DNA from: Diadema setosum
Lineage: Eukaryota > Echinodermata > Echinoidea > Diadematoida > Diadematidae
Assembly (NCBI GenBank): GCA_033980235.1
Contig: CM067072.1
Coordinates: 30,975,759-31,039,758 of the forward strand
Direction of reading: 5' to 3'
DNA: 64,000 bases
A program made the translations under genes and the position numbers. This document shows positions 25,501 to 39,700 of this stretch, in pieces. Below the pieces are notes generated by a model. That model did no database searches. It was not told the origin of the DNA and saw nothing but the letters and a program-made list of their open reading frames with translations. The stretch's first letter is position 1, and each line of letters begins with the position of its first letter.

Positions 25501-28500
25501 AATAATCTGAAATTGAGTAAGGTTCCTTATTACAAAACACAAAGATTCTGATACACCTAAATGTCCGTTAGTTCGGAAATGAAACAGTGTTTGTTCACGA
25601 ACATTTTGGCGTTATTCCAAAGATTCGTTATTCCGAAAAAAAATATGGTTCTTATTACGACGGTGCGTTTGTCCGAAAATGATAGGAATTCCAAACATTC
25701 ATTAATTGGAACATTAAAAAAAAACAAACCTAAAACAACAACAAAAAACAACAACAACAAAACAAAAAAAAACCCCAAAACAAACAAACAAACAAAAAAC
25801 GTTTCGTTAATATAGAAAAGAAAAGGTAAGTCCACTAACAAATCTTAGGAATTGCAAACCTTGTAATCGTCTTATAAGAAAACTGAACCTTCGAAATACG
25901 TAACCTGTGCCATTTTTTTTATTATTAACAAACCTTCTTCGGAATGACAAACTTTATTACAGTTTCGGATTAAAAAAACTTCGCAACAACGAACCTTCGG
26001 AATAGTGATCCTTTCTCAGTTAGTAAATTACAAACCTTTGGAATGACGAACCTGATCATTTTAATTTCCGATCGACGAACCTTCGAACATTACAAACAAC
26101 TTTATGCTCTCTTTTAATTGTAATATTCAAACGAAATTTAAAAGGTCCCATTCCATTTTACATAGCTTTCCAGTGTATGATGAGTATTCAGCAAACAGAA
26201 CATCATAATTTATATGCGTGGTTTCCTTGTTTTCGTTTAACATTGTATTTGTTCGGTTATAACGAAACTTCGTTATAACGAAAGAAAACTGCCCCCATAC
26301 CCCCTATAGGGTATAGTTAGTTCTCTTTTCTTTTAAAATGTATATCATCAAGGTTCTGCAGTGACCACGGGTATATTATTTTTTTATATTTGTTTTTAGG
26401 AAGGAAACAGCCCCGTAAGGAGGGGGCATTGGTGGCACGAGAAACTGAAGGGGAAAAAATGCATGGGGGAGCCTTTTTTTCCTATTCAGCCGATTAATCC
26501 CGAGTGGGGCACCAGAAAGAAATAAAAAAGAAAGGATGCAATGTATATATATATATACGTGTGATATACATACCTGATGGCATACGTGTAGAGCTGTCCA
26601 CCGTTGCTTGTTATACCGGTCGAACACGAAGCCACCTCGATCACTACTGATTATAGCTTACTATAACACGAAGCCCCCTCGATCTCCATTGGGATTGTGT
26701 TATGTGCAAGAGATTGCATAAAATTATGCTCTTGCCATGACATTTGTCATCATGAAAAAAGGGAAAAGACGGTCGCACAATCACAGATGGAAGAGGTCTT
26801 TGATTTGCTTTGTTGTTGTTGACAAAATTGTCTCACAGAATCACCTGATAAGCAAACAAACCAGTCCTCTTCACATTAATTTTTTTTTCTGCCAATTCTC
26901 TCCACAAAATTGGCCGCCAAGCAAAAATAACAACAACAAAAAATAATAATAATACAAACAGAACCAGCAGATGACTGTGGTAATCAATTCCATCAAATCA
27001 CCTGCCCAAACAACAAGCAAACATGTTACACAAAACGCATATTAGGCCCTACTAATTGTAAAAACAAACAGTCAGTAAAAACAACTAGAAAACATAACAT
27101 TTCGGAATACGTCTTTCTTAGTAAATCAGGCCTGCGCATACTACGCTACGAAAAAAAAAAAATAAGAAAAAAATGTCCGGCATAAAATGCTACATGCCAA
27201 GCGTCAATATCCATGATAGGCCTATGCCTACTCTGATGGCAACGTTGACCATGTAGATAATCGTCATTAACAATCGGATTTTCTATATTATGTTAGTTAG
27301 CGATTTTTTTTTTCTTTTTGACTAGACAGCCCATTCATTGTCAGAATGAGCAAAAGAAAAAAAAAGGCTGTGAAGACTTTTTTTTTAAATAATTTCTTTC
27401 ATTTTTTTTTTTTTTTTTTGGTTTAAATCTTGACCTGACGGCACATATGTCGAGAGAAGTGTTTTTCTTCGATAAGCATATAAACATGGCAATTGAACAT
27501 TATTCTAGAAGAACGCTACATGTACCATCTTGCAGCACGGTTCCATTACACGCTCTTTGACTGCACACAGTACACAGGTACCACGTGAATGGAGCAATGA
27601 AGCAAAAACAAACAAAAACGAAAACAAAAACCCTAAAACAATAATAATCTAAACAGGATTAGCATTTCTGTACAATCTGTCGACAAATCATCTGCTCAAA
27701 CAAAAAACATTGTCGCGTCCTGCACAAATCGCATATAGGCCCTACTAAATCTGTAAAACAACAACAACAAATAAATAACCCGAACCTTTCGGAATCCATA
27801 TAATTCTTTGACACTCAGACCTATGCTATTTACGCTAAGAAAAAATGGACAAATGGAAAAATGTCAAGCATAAATGCTACGTTGCAATGATATACGTCGA
27901 TGTAGGGCAATTTGTCAATCAGCTGCAATGAAAACATCTCGACGGAAGAATTTCATGAATTTGAATAAATGCTTCGTGCCAAGCGTCATGTACTGCACCA
28001 ACTCTGGCAACGTATAGTGTATAGACGATCATCAGTAACAACCGAGCTGGGTTTGTTTTTGTTGTTGTTGGTTTGTTGTTGATGTTTTAGTTAGGTTTAG
28101 TCGGCGATTGTTTTCTTTTTTTTACTTGACAGCTGATTTATCGACATAATCGGCCAAAAAAAGGAAAAAAGTGCAGACAATTTTTTATTTCAAACAACAA
28201 AACCCAAAATAATATTAATAGTAATCAAAACAGGATTAGTGGTCATCAATATTATTCTGTCAACAGATCGCCTGACAAAACAAAACAAAACAAAACAAAT
28301 CGAAAACACAATTAAACACGTCTTCCATAAAACGCATATAGGCCCAACTAATTTGAAAAACAATCAGTAAAAGTACGCTGAGAAAAAAAGAAGAAGAAAA
28401 GGAATGAAATTAAGAAAAAAATGCTCAGCATATACAGGCTGAAGCGTCAACTATGGCAACGTTGACCGTGTGTAGATCATCAAGCTGTTTTTACTTCTGT

Positions 28501-31500
28501 AGGTTTAGTTGACGATATTTAGTGCATTTTTTTTATTGGACAGCTCATTTAGGCTATGGACAGAGTTGGCAAAAACGATGCAAAGATTGTTATTGATTTG
28601 TTGATTTGGCTTGTCAGCACTTACGGCGAGAGAATTGCTTTTCTTTCATCATAAATGATATAGTGTAAAAACCATGGCAAATTGAACAAGACCCTGTTGC
28701 CATTACACGCCGGCCGCAGTAATTACGCACAGAACACAGGTAGGCCCTACCATGCGAGACAAACAAAGCAAAAAAAAAAAAACAAAAAAAAAAACAAAAC
28801 AAAAACAAAAAAAACAAAAAAACAAAACACCCTAAAACGACAATAACACAAACAGGATTAGCAAATTTGGTTGTCAGTTCTCTCGACAAATCACCTGACC
28901 AACAACAAACATGTCCTACAATCGCAAAACGTATCTCAATAGGCCCCACTAATTTGAAAATTACAAACAATCAGTAAAAAAAAAAAAAAAAAAAAAAAAA
29001 GCAAAACAAAAATCCTTTCAATTTCGGATTATGTCTTTCTCTGACAATCAGGCCTATGCAACTAAAAAAATAAATAAAGTAAAATTAAGATTAGAAATGA
29101 ACAGCATGTGGTACGTGCGGAAGCGTCAACATCTACCGACTGTGGCAACTTTGGCTGTGTAGATGATCATCAGTAATAAATACATGAGAGCTGTTGTGAT
29201 TGTGTTATCATTTATCGTCACTAACAAAAGGATCGTTTCCCTCATTTCAGTCTTGTTTTGCAGATTTGCCTTTTTCAGACAGAAATGTCTTTGAATAGAT
29301 ACAGATGATGAGGAGCAGCAATACCTGAGATCATGAGAAATTTTGTGTCAATCATGCACGGCCACCTGTAGGCCTACATCTCAAAAGCGTCTCAAAGACA
29401 GTTTTAGCATGCTTTCACTGCTTTGATCCCATGATTGTCACCGCAAGCAAGCCGGGAGAAGAACAAGATGGAGATTCGAAAAATCTAAAACTATATGCGC
29501 AGAAGAAAATAACGCAGAATGTGCAGTCTTGAGGTGTATGTTAGGAAATCATACCTCAAAGCAAACACTTCGCTAGGGAAAAGCAGGCAGTTTTTAAAAG
29601 AAATGATGGAAGAATGATTGTCACTTGTGATCTCAATATTTCACTTCTCCGTAGCATATTCCAGAGCACAAAACAAAAAAAAAAGGGGGGGGGGGGAAGG
29701 ATCGGTAATCGTAGAGGACAGGTATATCCTATAGGGAAGGTATTATGCGTGTGCAAAAATGTGTACGATGAATGTCCTTATACTAGTAGGCCTATATTAG
29801 GTCCATGGCCAGTCGACAAATCACCCGACGAACAACAAACATGTCCTTCACAAAACGTACAGGCCCACTATTGTTTACTCTTTTTTCTTTTCTTTTTTTT
29901 TTTTTACTTGGAAGCTCATTTATCGACAGAATAACAAAAACAAGAAAAATGGGAGGGCTACCTTTGATTGTTTGTTTCAGTTATTTTATCTGTTCTTGTC
30001 AACACATAATATGGCGAGAGAATCTTATTGTTTATTATAGCATGAAAACATGGCAATTGAACATGCATTTCGGACCGCCTCTATATAGATCTGCAGAACA
30101 GTCCACTAACACGCAGCTCGCAGCTGGTCGTATGAATACAAACAGTAGCCAAGTACATACTGCTGTAATACGTGTAATAGCTAGCAACGGGGCGAACGAA
30201 CGAAGCCAGCTCGCTTGCCACGGCCACGCATCTATGTACCATCCAATAGTACAGTGATTGGCATTGTCATAGCGAACAGAAGCCAGTACGATATCGCCAC
30301 GGACTACATTGTTCAGTGTACTGAATCCACTCTTTGGTGGAAGCATGACTAGCAAGAGTATCGACTTTTTGTGGAAACAGGGAGGTCTCACCTCCCTGGT
30401 GGAAGGCAAAGAGTGGGGAAAGCGCGTGGGGCATGTGTACAATATGGGTACTAGATAGCATGCTCATGGCCACCCACAGTACGGCATCACGCCGGCACGG
30501 TTGGCCCATCCATGCCCCCATGATACGTACACACAACATACACCGCACAGGGGTATCGTTCGATCGTACACTACTGAACGTCGGACATAAAACGCACACA
30601 GCTACAGTGGCTATACACACAATGTACGCAGTTGTCGACAGCTTGCTCTGCTATAAACGGATCGCGGATCGTAACCTCTGGGATGCGGTCGCGCTTGTGT
30701 ACAGTACACTTCAGTAGTATATCACAGAACTCTCGCAAGAGTTCTGTGAGTAGTATAGTATCAGTAGTATCCGAAAACCGACTTTCTTCTCGGGACCGCA
30801 AGGGGGCGTTGTGAATCATGCGCTCGAGACCAAATCCTTCCGTTTAAACGAGCCGTTATTTTGCGAGAGTCACTACTGCAGTTCTCATCTAAATTGACGT
30901 TCTAGTAATCAAACATGAGTTATAATGCTCCCTAAGCATCATACTGACTAGCAGTTATATCCAGATACTTTGAATCATGGTTTCACTCGGTGAAATGCAC
31001 CTTAACAGGAACTCCATTTTATCTTTAAATGCAGATACATACAGAGAATGAGCTTATCTTTGTATTATACATGATTTGTTTTCTTTGTGTGTTTACACTT
31101 AAGTGTTGGTAATGAGATGTTCTTGAAAATTAATGATCTTTGAAAGAGTTCATATATTTATTTTATTTTTTTTTATTATTATTATTATTATTATTTTTTT
31201 TTTTTTTTTTGCGGGGGAAGGGATGATTGTCTCTTTATAGTCCTAAGTAATTATAAGCCTGTTCAAATTTAGGGGATATCAGTTATCAGAGTTTCTTTTG
31301 TATTAATTATCATTGATGTAACTATCTTCTTACTGAAAAATTATTTTGATTCTTTCATTGTTCTCATCTGGATGCAACAGATGAATTCAAAATATTTGGG
31401 CCGTGTCATCGTGAAATTTACTTATGTTTTCTTGTCTAGAGATACATGTTCTCGTAATAGCTGATTTTTGTCTAGTTCTTGCAGGAAAATACAGTGTGTA

Positions 31501-33694
31501 GATGACAATTCTTCCTATTTTCCATTTTATCTCACAGGGTGAACAAACTGGCCTGAAATCAGGAATGTTCACACCATGCAGCACCCAAGTAGGCTAGAGA
31601 CTAGTTTCAAAATCTAAGTGAGATCAGAAATTGCAGGAGGAGAAAAAAATTTCAGCATGTGGAAAGAAAGTAAACTAAATGTGATGCTTTTGTAGTTATT
31701 CAAGCTTTCCACCTCCCTGATTCAAGTCTTCTCTATCCACACACTCAAAAGTGAAATCCTCTTGACCAAACTTGCCACTTGTGTTTTTCCTCCTTTGAAG
31801 ATTGATCCGATAGAAAATGTAGAGGGGCTGTCGGAGCAGATGCAGATGTACCCATTGGAGGAGTACATCACTGGTCCTCTCATTCAGACCGAATACAATG
31901 AGCAGGTGAGATGTTTTCTTTCATTCTGCATAGATAACATGTGTATCCCTTTCCTGAAGGGGTGGGGCAATACGCTCACTCATTTTACTATAAGTGGGGC
32001 TGCACTAGTTGCACACCCTGTCATTTCAAAATAACACAATATACTACAAGATTTTTTTTTTTTGTAGCAGTGCATTTGTTTATTTTGTGGTATTGTTAAT
32101 CAGTTTTCTTTTTGAGGTTTGATTACAATGACCCTTGACCTCATTGCCCCCCCCCCCCAAAAAAAAAGTACCATAGCCCCTGGGTAGATGTTACATGATG
32201 AATGATCAACCCCTAGCAATTGTATTTCCCAACAAGCTGCATGTGATTCACCCTCTTGCAGAGATTGGCGGATACTGCTTTGGCCCAATTTGACGATTAT
32301 CGATAATCGATTATAAATCATCAGATTGCAACCATGATCGGATACGTTATCAGATTGCAATGCTGTTTGCATACCCTCTTGGATAATGTTTAACATTTTT
32401 GTTGTTACCCAACTGAAATAATGTTATCACAGCATTATTTCGCACTTTCTTATGCATATGTGTTCATTTTAGAGCAAAAAATTGATGGTTTCTGCAGGCC
32501 TATGAAACTATGTTTTACCTGTTACATGTTAACCTAGACTTGTGTGTCGTTCTTTTTTCTTGTTTATTGTCCTTGTCAGCTGATCAGAGAGTGCACTGAC
32601 AGTTTGTCTGTAGACAGTGTCAACATCTGTCTTTCGTCCAAGAAGTTTGCTGGTCAAACAGACCGGACGGAGAGCTGGTTTGGGACAGAGTACAGTGTCC
32701 ACCCGATTCCAGAAAAATGGCTGGCCAGGATTCGGGGTGAGTGACTTGGTCATGACTTCCTGATCTCTTATCCTAAAACTCACAGATGGATGAGTTTTTT
32801 TGCACTCAAAAATATTAAGTACTAAAACTGTTAATATGATATTCTTCAAAACTGAACTGTGGTATAGTTTATTAAGTTATACACTGTCATTCCTGGCGTG
32901 CCGTATACTTTCAACCAGTGTCACTTGCAGAAGTTTAAGGTAGGTTGTTTTGTTATGGTTAATGCATTGATGCTTGGTGTGCCATTAACCTGTTGAGGAC
33001 AGGCTGATATTGCTACAACACGCATTTCCCATAGATCCCTGCCCGAGCATATTTGGAACTCGTCTTCAACAGGTTAATAGTTTCACAGCTCAAGTACAAA
33101 GAGCTTCACACAGATTTTTGGGGACAGATGTTTCTGAAGCCATCTAGGTAAAGTACAGTGAAAGCAGTAGAGAGGCATTTTTGATGGCATGCCAAATTGT
33201 AACTGATGATGAGAGACTAATTTGACATCCATGATTCTTTCTGAATGTTATGCAAGTGATTGAGGATTGAGAACAGTTCATGCTGGTTTGAAATTTATTC
33301 CAGATGTCTTATCTGCTGCAGTACATCTTTCAAATATTCTCTTTTGATTCCAGATGCAGACCTAAACCCCGCCCTCCATCTTCCAACACCAAACAGGTTT
33401 ATTGGTGAGTTGCTTGTCTCTTATTCCGTCCCAGTAACTCCTCTCTGCACATAGGTGATGATTGCCTTTTATTTATCTTCACAGTACTACAGTATTATGT
33501 TTCTGTGCTTGTGTTTGTACCATAAAACCAAACATTTTTGTGTGCATGAAATTTTCATGAATTTCATGAGGAGCCAAGATTTATGAAATTGAAATGCAAG
33601 CGATAGTTTTTGTCTATACACAATGCATTGAATGCCAGTCACCAAGTCGCAAAAGTTTCATGCTGCTAGTATTTCCAGTTTTACAGTATATGTG

Positions 33695-33726
<32 letters not shown>

Positions 33727-36700
33727 CATCAGTCTTTCTGTCTGTCTGTCTGTCTATCTGTCTGTTGGGAGAGAGAGAGAGAGAGCAACAGAAACAAAGT
33801 GTTTATTTCAGTAGCAATGACAGAGAATGTATTCTTGATTTAGTGAGCATAGAATAAGACTGAGCTGTGATGTTATGAAATTGAAATCATCATCAACATC
33901 ATCAAACTGCAAAAAAGTGGTTTCTGAGACTTGATGTGGATTGGAATTTGCTGGCAGCAAGTGTACAACAGTTGACTCCATACACCAGCAACTCATTCCA
34001 AGTACGATTACAGCTTGTGAAAAAAAGAAAAGAAAAGTGGTTTACCCAAAACAATGTGGTGTCAGTAGTCCAGTGGTCGGTGGTGTGATGTTCATTGTTG
34101 TAGTGCCTCTGGGTGTACGATAAAACCAGAAATTTTTGCAGGCGTGAAGCTTTCACAAATTTTGCGAAGAGCAATGATTCGAGAAAGTAAAATGCATGTG
34201 AATAGTTTTGTCTACACAGTGCATTGAATGTCAGTGGCAATTCGCAAAAGTTGCATGCAGCGAAGAAATAGGCTCTTGGCTCCAATTTACAAAAGTTTCA
34301 TGCCACAAGTGTTCTGGTTTTACAGTACGTGTACATTGTACTTCCTCTCTGATTCACAGCCACCAAGTTTGACCTGAAGGGAGCAGACAGGCCGGACACA
34401 GATTACCCATCATGCATCCTGCAGACAGAGTACAGCCGGCTGTGGTACCGACGGGACACCAAGTTCAAGACGCCGAGAGGTAAGGATACTGGTATCTTGT
34501 CAAAAGTGGTATCGCTTGTCAGGGAAAATTTTAAAGAAGTTGACATAAGTTCAACTGTGTGCCATTCATTTCTCAAATTTCTGACTGATTTATGTGTACA
34601 TTGATATCTAGGCAAGAACACCGGTCACAGAAGATCCTTTATTTTGAGGTTGGGGCAGCAATTGTACCTTGTGAATGTTGGGTGAACCTCGGCTGCCTGT
34701 GTGGAATTGATGCTGTCTGTAACAATTTGTTGTTCAGTGATTTGCAAATTATTCAAAGTCTTCTCCATACATCCCAATATGTGTGAGCTGAAGAGAGAGT
34801 ATACCATTAATTAATTTGATCTTGCAGTTAGTTTCAGAAAAAAGCAGCTACAGCAATTTGTCTTCTACTCAGCACAGGCTTTCAAAATTTTTGTTATGTG
34901 ACTGAATACAATTTTCGTTATTATTGTCACTGTTATCATAACCATTGGTCTCCTACTTTCTTTCTTCTATTAATTCTACTACCTCTGCTTCTACTACCAC
35001 TGCTGATTAATACATTGCTGATGCTGTCCTTATCCCTTAGTGTTTGTGGAAAGATGGTCTCAATTAATGTTGGTAAAAAAAGAACACCAAACAAACAAGA
35101 ATCCAAAAACTGCAAAGCGTGTAGAGATGCCCAATCTGTCATTCAGCATTAATCATTTTGTTCATCTCTTTTTCTCATGCATTTGTGCAAGTTTCTCTCT
35201 AGTCTATACATGCCAAAAAAAAAATTCTGGAAGCTTGGGTATTGTAATATGACCCTCATGTTGACTATGTTGCTCTGCAATTCCTCAAATGTTCCATATA
35301 TTAACTGATACCAAGCTTCACAAACATCAAAATGACTTATCACTTATAGCATCCATGTGCTTCCACCTGATGACCCCGCTGGTGAACCAGTCCCCTCACC
35401 ACGCTGTGACCTTTGACCTCTTCGTGAACCTGCTGGAGCACCAGCTGACCGAGACGGCGTACGAGGCCGAGGCTGCCGAGCTGGGCTACTCCCTCAAGGC
35501 GCTAGAGACGGGACTGGAGATCAAGCTGTACGGCTTTGATCAGAAACTACCAGTAAGAATTGACTGCAGCGTGTTCCTTCATAGATTACAATCAAACAGT
35601 GGATCATGGCTACCCAATTTTACCTATTTGGCTGCATACAGCTCAGTATTTGTTGTCTACATGTTTTGCAGTTGCACTCTTTTTCTCTTTGCTGTCAGCC
35701 AAGCAAAGTAGTTGACTGGGGATTTTGACAAGAGTACCATTACTATGACTTGTCTTCGTACCATAATGTACAATTATTGAGTTTTGGTACTTGTGTTCTC
35801 ACATCTTAAAAATTTGATTGAACATTTTTGTTCAAATAAGTTCAATGCTTTTAATGCAAGATAACTGTTGAGAAAAGAATTTGCACATCAATGTAGTTAA
35901 ATGATGCTTTTGTTCATATATAATTTCTTTTTTTTGCTGGAAATATTTGTTTCATATATGCAGAAAAAAAAATGGCTTGATTAAAGTTTCTGAAAGCATT
36001 TGTTGCTTTCTACTTCAGAATATGGGCAAGTTGCTGTCTAGAATTTTACTTTATACAAGAAAAAAGTTTATCATTGTCAGCATGCATCTACAAGGAAAAA
36101 ACAGAACAAAAACAAATGCAGTTGGAGTTCTAGATTTTCTTTCCACACACACACACATTGAGGATGTTTCATACTGACAGTGGATGGCTTTTAAAGATAC
36201 ATTGACATGAGCTAATATACCAGCACAAAGGCAGTTCAGAGTTAGCTCATGTGTACATGGATGCAAATTACCTTTCATTGCAACTGATTGACAAATTGCC
36301 CTACATCGACATAAATCAGTTGCAATGAAAACACCTCGACGGAAGATTTTCATGAATTTGGAAAATTACCTTTTGTTTTCAAGGCAACAAAATGCATAAG
36401 CTTGCCGCGACCTAACAATGCCCAGCTGCTGCATTGGTAAGAAAATGATTACTGGAGGTTGCCAGTGTTGTCAGATACTTTGAGGAGTATAATGACCAGG
36501 GTGGACATCATCATTTCTATCTTTCTGTCTCCTCCAGCTGCTGTTTGAAACCATCGTGGATGCCATCATCGGCTTCTCCTTCTCGGAGGACATGTTTGCA
36601 GCAGTCAAAGAGAATCTCAAGAACTCGTATCACAACTTCATCCTGAAGCCTGCCAAAGTCTGCAGGTATGATACTCACCTTTAAGTGCTGAACATACTTT

Positions 36701-39700
36701 AGTTTGAAGCCTGTTTTAAAAATTCTGTGCACCCAGTCTGCAATGCATTGTTTTCACTGTATGATTGAAACTGCAACCCACTTTAACTTAGTCATGCTTC
36801 TTTACCCATTACAGACTAGTCCCAAGTATACTGGGGCAGGTGTCTATGGGAAATGTGTATTCAAGCAAAACCAGCTTGTCCTCAATGGATTAAACATACT
36901 CTAAAACTAATAGTGCCATTATGTTGGCATTTATATAGTCATAAGCATCCCCTAGGACATGATTATGTAATCTTAATTCTGAAAAGAATTATTTTGCCAA
37001 AGACACAAATATAATATTTGTAAAACCACTAAATTTGCCAAAAACATGTGTGAAACTCTTTTGTTTTTCCACTGTGTCTCTGGTTCTTGTCATGCTTGTT
37101 TATGTATTACCATGGAAACCTAATGGTATTGTGATTATGCACTGACTAATATCATACCTATGCTCTAGGTATCACATGGACTGATTTTCACGGGTCAAGA
37201 TTGACCACCACTGTAAGGGAACTCTCTCAAACTGGACAAGATATTGGATATGATCCCTAATTATAAGGTGGAGGGCCAACCATGAAGCAATTCCGGTCCG
37301 TCTACTGGTATTTCCATTTTTAGAGTAACTGTATAAGGAAAAGCCATAGACTGCCTCATGAATAGGTAGCAAATGATGGAATATAGAGTCAAATTTTTCT
37401 TTGTGTGAGTGCCAAAGTCTAGAAAGTAGGTTCTAAAAATGTGATTTTTGTCCAGTTTTGAAGGTTAGTACAAAAGGTGAATAAAACTGACAAAAGTTAT
37501 ACAGTGCAGAAACTATGGAATGCATTCCACATTGCAATCGTTCCCATTATACTAGGGTTGTGTTGTTAGAATATTTTTGGCTCTGTATTTCACACTGTCA
37601 GTCCTTTTCTATTGTCAGAGACCTCAGGCTGGCCATCTTACAGGAAGTGAAGTGGACAGCGATGGACAAGGACCAGGTGGTGGCAGAGGTCAGCCCGGTA
37701 GATGTCCATAACATGGCCAGAGACTTCCGGTCAAGACTCTTCTTTGAGGGGCTAGTGCAGGGCAACTGTACAGCCAAGGTGACTTTTTCTCTTCCAAACT
37801 TTGCTTTGTAGTTTTGCCCCTTACCACTCAGTTATGCCAGAGTCTTTATCACTCCAATTACTCATGAATATAATTTTATGAAAGTCTCAAACGGCTGCTT
37901 TTGAACAAAATTTTAAGAGCACTTTTAAACAGTTTAGCTTTAAGATTATAATGATTTCACACTGTCAGTGTGTGCTGATAATTTGAGGACATATATATGT
38001 ATATGTGCTTCAAGATATTTACCGGTATTTGAGTGTTTGTGGCTGTATGATGCATTTATGTACATTGTACACAATGTATATACAGTGCACTCCCGTTATA
38101 ACGAACACGGTTATAACGAAGTAAAAATTAAGACCGTAACATCTTCTGCTCTGTGTTTTTTATTGTTTATTTGTTTGGTTATAACAGAATTTCGATATAA
38201 TGAAAGAAAACTGCCAGTCCCAAGGACTTTGTTATAACGGGAATCCACTGTAAATATATGGTATGTGCTCTTGTATAGGCTAGTATACCCATATACTTTT
38301 TTTTGACATAAAGGACTGACGGTGAATATTTTGTGGATTAATATGATTTGAATTTCACTCTTTAGGAAGTTCTTAGTTTGGAGGAGTACCTGCGAGAGAA
38401 GCTTTCTTTCAGCCCGATCCCGGAGGCAAATCGTCCCTCCTACCGGGTGGTCAGGTTGCCCGAAGGATGCCAAACCTTGAGGTGGAGGGCTTTTAACCCT
38501 TCAGACGCCAACTCTGTGGTCACCAACTACTTTCAGGCCAGCCCGGGCACATATCAGAGTTTAGCCGTCTTGGATGCCTTGATGGTAAGCAAGACAGTGA
38601 CACAGCATTTGCTCCTGCGACACTTGCTCTGGTCGTATTTTCTCCAGGGACTTTGGGTTAGGGTTATAGTTAGGGTTGTGATGGGTTTTTAGCTTTAGTT
38701 TGATGTGAGGGTTTGGATTAGGGTTAGGGTTGTGTTTGTGGGTAGAAGAATCTATGTTTTGCTAAACCTACAAATATTTCATGGGAGCAATTGTTGCTTG
38801 ATCAAATGCCATAGAGCCAAGCATGACGTGTACATTTTTGAACTTCGTTAGCTTTTTTTTTTTTTTTAATGCTGTTATTCAAAAGGGTTTGTATGTATGT
38901 GTTACTTTATATATTCTGACATGAATGGTATGCTTAACTGGTTTGCTGAATCCATTTTGTGTGTGTGTGTGTGTGTGTGTGATTAACTCTTGAAACTTAG
39001 ATTGTGGTTATTCACTTAAATATAAGATGATGATTTTCTTTTCAGTATGTTTTCATTATCTTCAGCTCATGATGTGTTGTGAAAATATAAAAAGTCAAAA
39101 GGTACAACTGTATCACAAACAAAGAGCTTACATACTGAGTTGTGGTGAGAAAAATCTCTAAGTAGACTGCCAAACAGTTGATAAGGTGCCCTGCACACAG
39201 TTGTCTGAAGCAACAGCATAGATGTTTTCCCTGTGACTGTCATTATCATTTGTATCTCTGTTCACCTGACAGAAAATGTGTGCATTGAAGTAACTTGATG
39301 TGAAGCTTGACACTTTGTCTGAACAATGTTTTGTTGTGTCTTTCTGCATGATTACCTATGCCTGTCTTATTCTATGTTACCGCACGTCAGACGATAATGG
39401 AAGAGCCCTGCTTTGATATACTGAGGACTCAAGAGCAATTAGGGTAAGCTCCACTAGATAAGCATGTACATGACCTTCCTTAACATAAACTTCTCGAATT
39501 GATTGATCCTACAGCTCAGTCATGTTTTTTTTTACACACAGATTCCAGGGCCAGCGCCGTGTTTTCAAAAGTGGGAGTGCTCAATTGCTGCTTCCTGGTT
39601 TCATCAGTTGACAAGCAATTAAAAAAAAAGCCTTACCTGCACTTTTCTGCTGCCTCTTCTGGGTTTCATCAACTGACAAACAAAAGAAAAAAAAAAAGGC

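Larger units (their letters stand above)
18826..30911. mobile_element. candidate 12 kb insertion with related inverted ends
   Basis: Near the left end AACGTCAATAAA..TAACGGCTCGTT is followed by a hairpin ACAGAACTT..GAGTTCTGTGA at about 18974. On the right, the inverted complement gives AACGTCAATTTA..TAACGGCTCGTT and a hairpin ACAGAACTC..GAGTTCTGTGA at about 30725-30748. TAGTAATCA occurs just outside both ends and could be a target duplication. No polymerase, integrase or transposase ORF is visible. The ends are diverged and their exact borders are uncertain. Confidence 0.35.
18611..31800 (+). other. NRDC intron 14 (13.2 kb)
   Basis: The intron joins exons 14 and 15, whose phases agree and whose residues are contiguous in other nardilysins. 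It is filled with repeat-derived DNA, listed separately, including a candidate 12 kb insertion between about 18826 and 30911. I see no second gene inside it. Confidence 0.9.
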
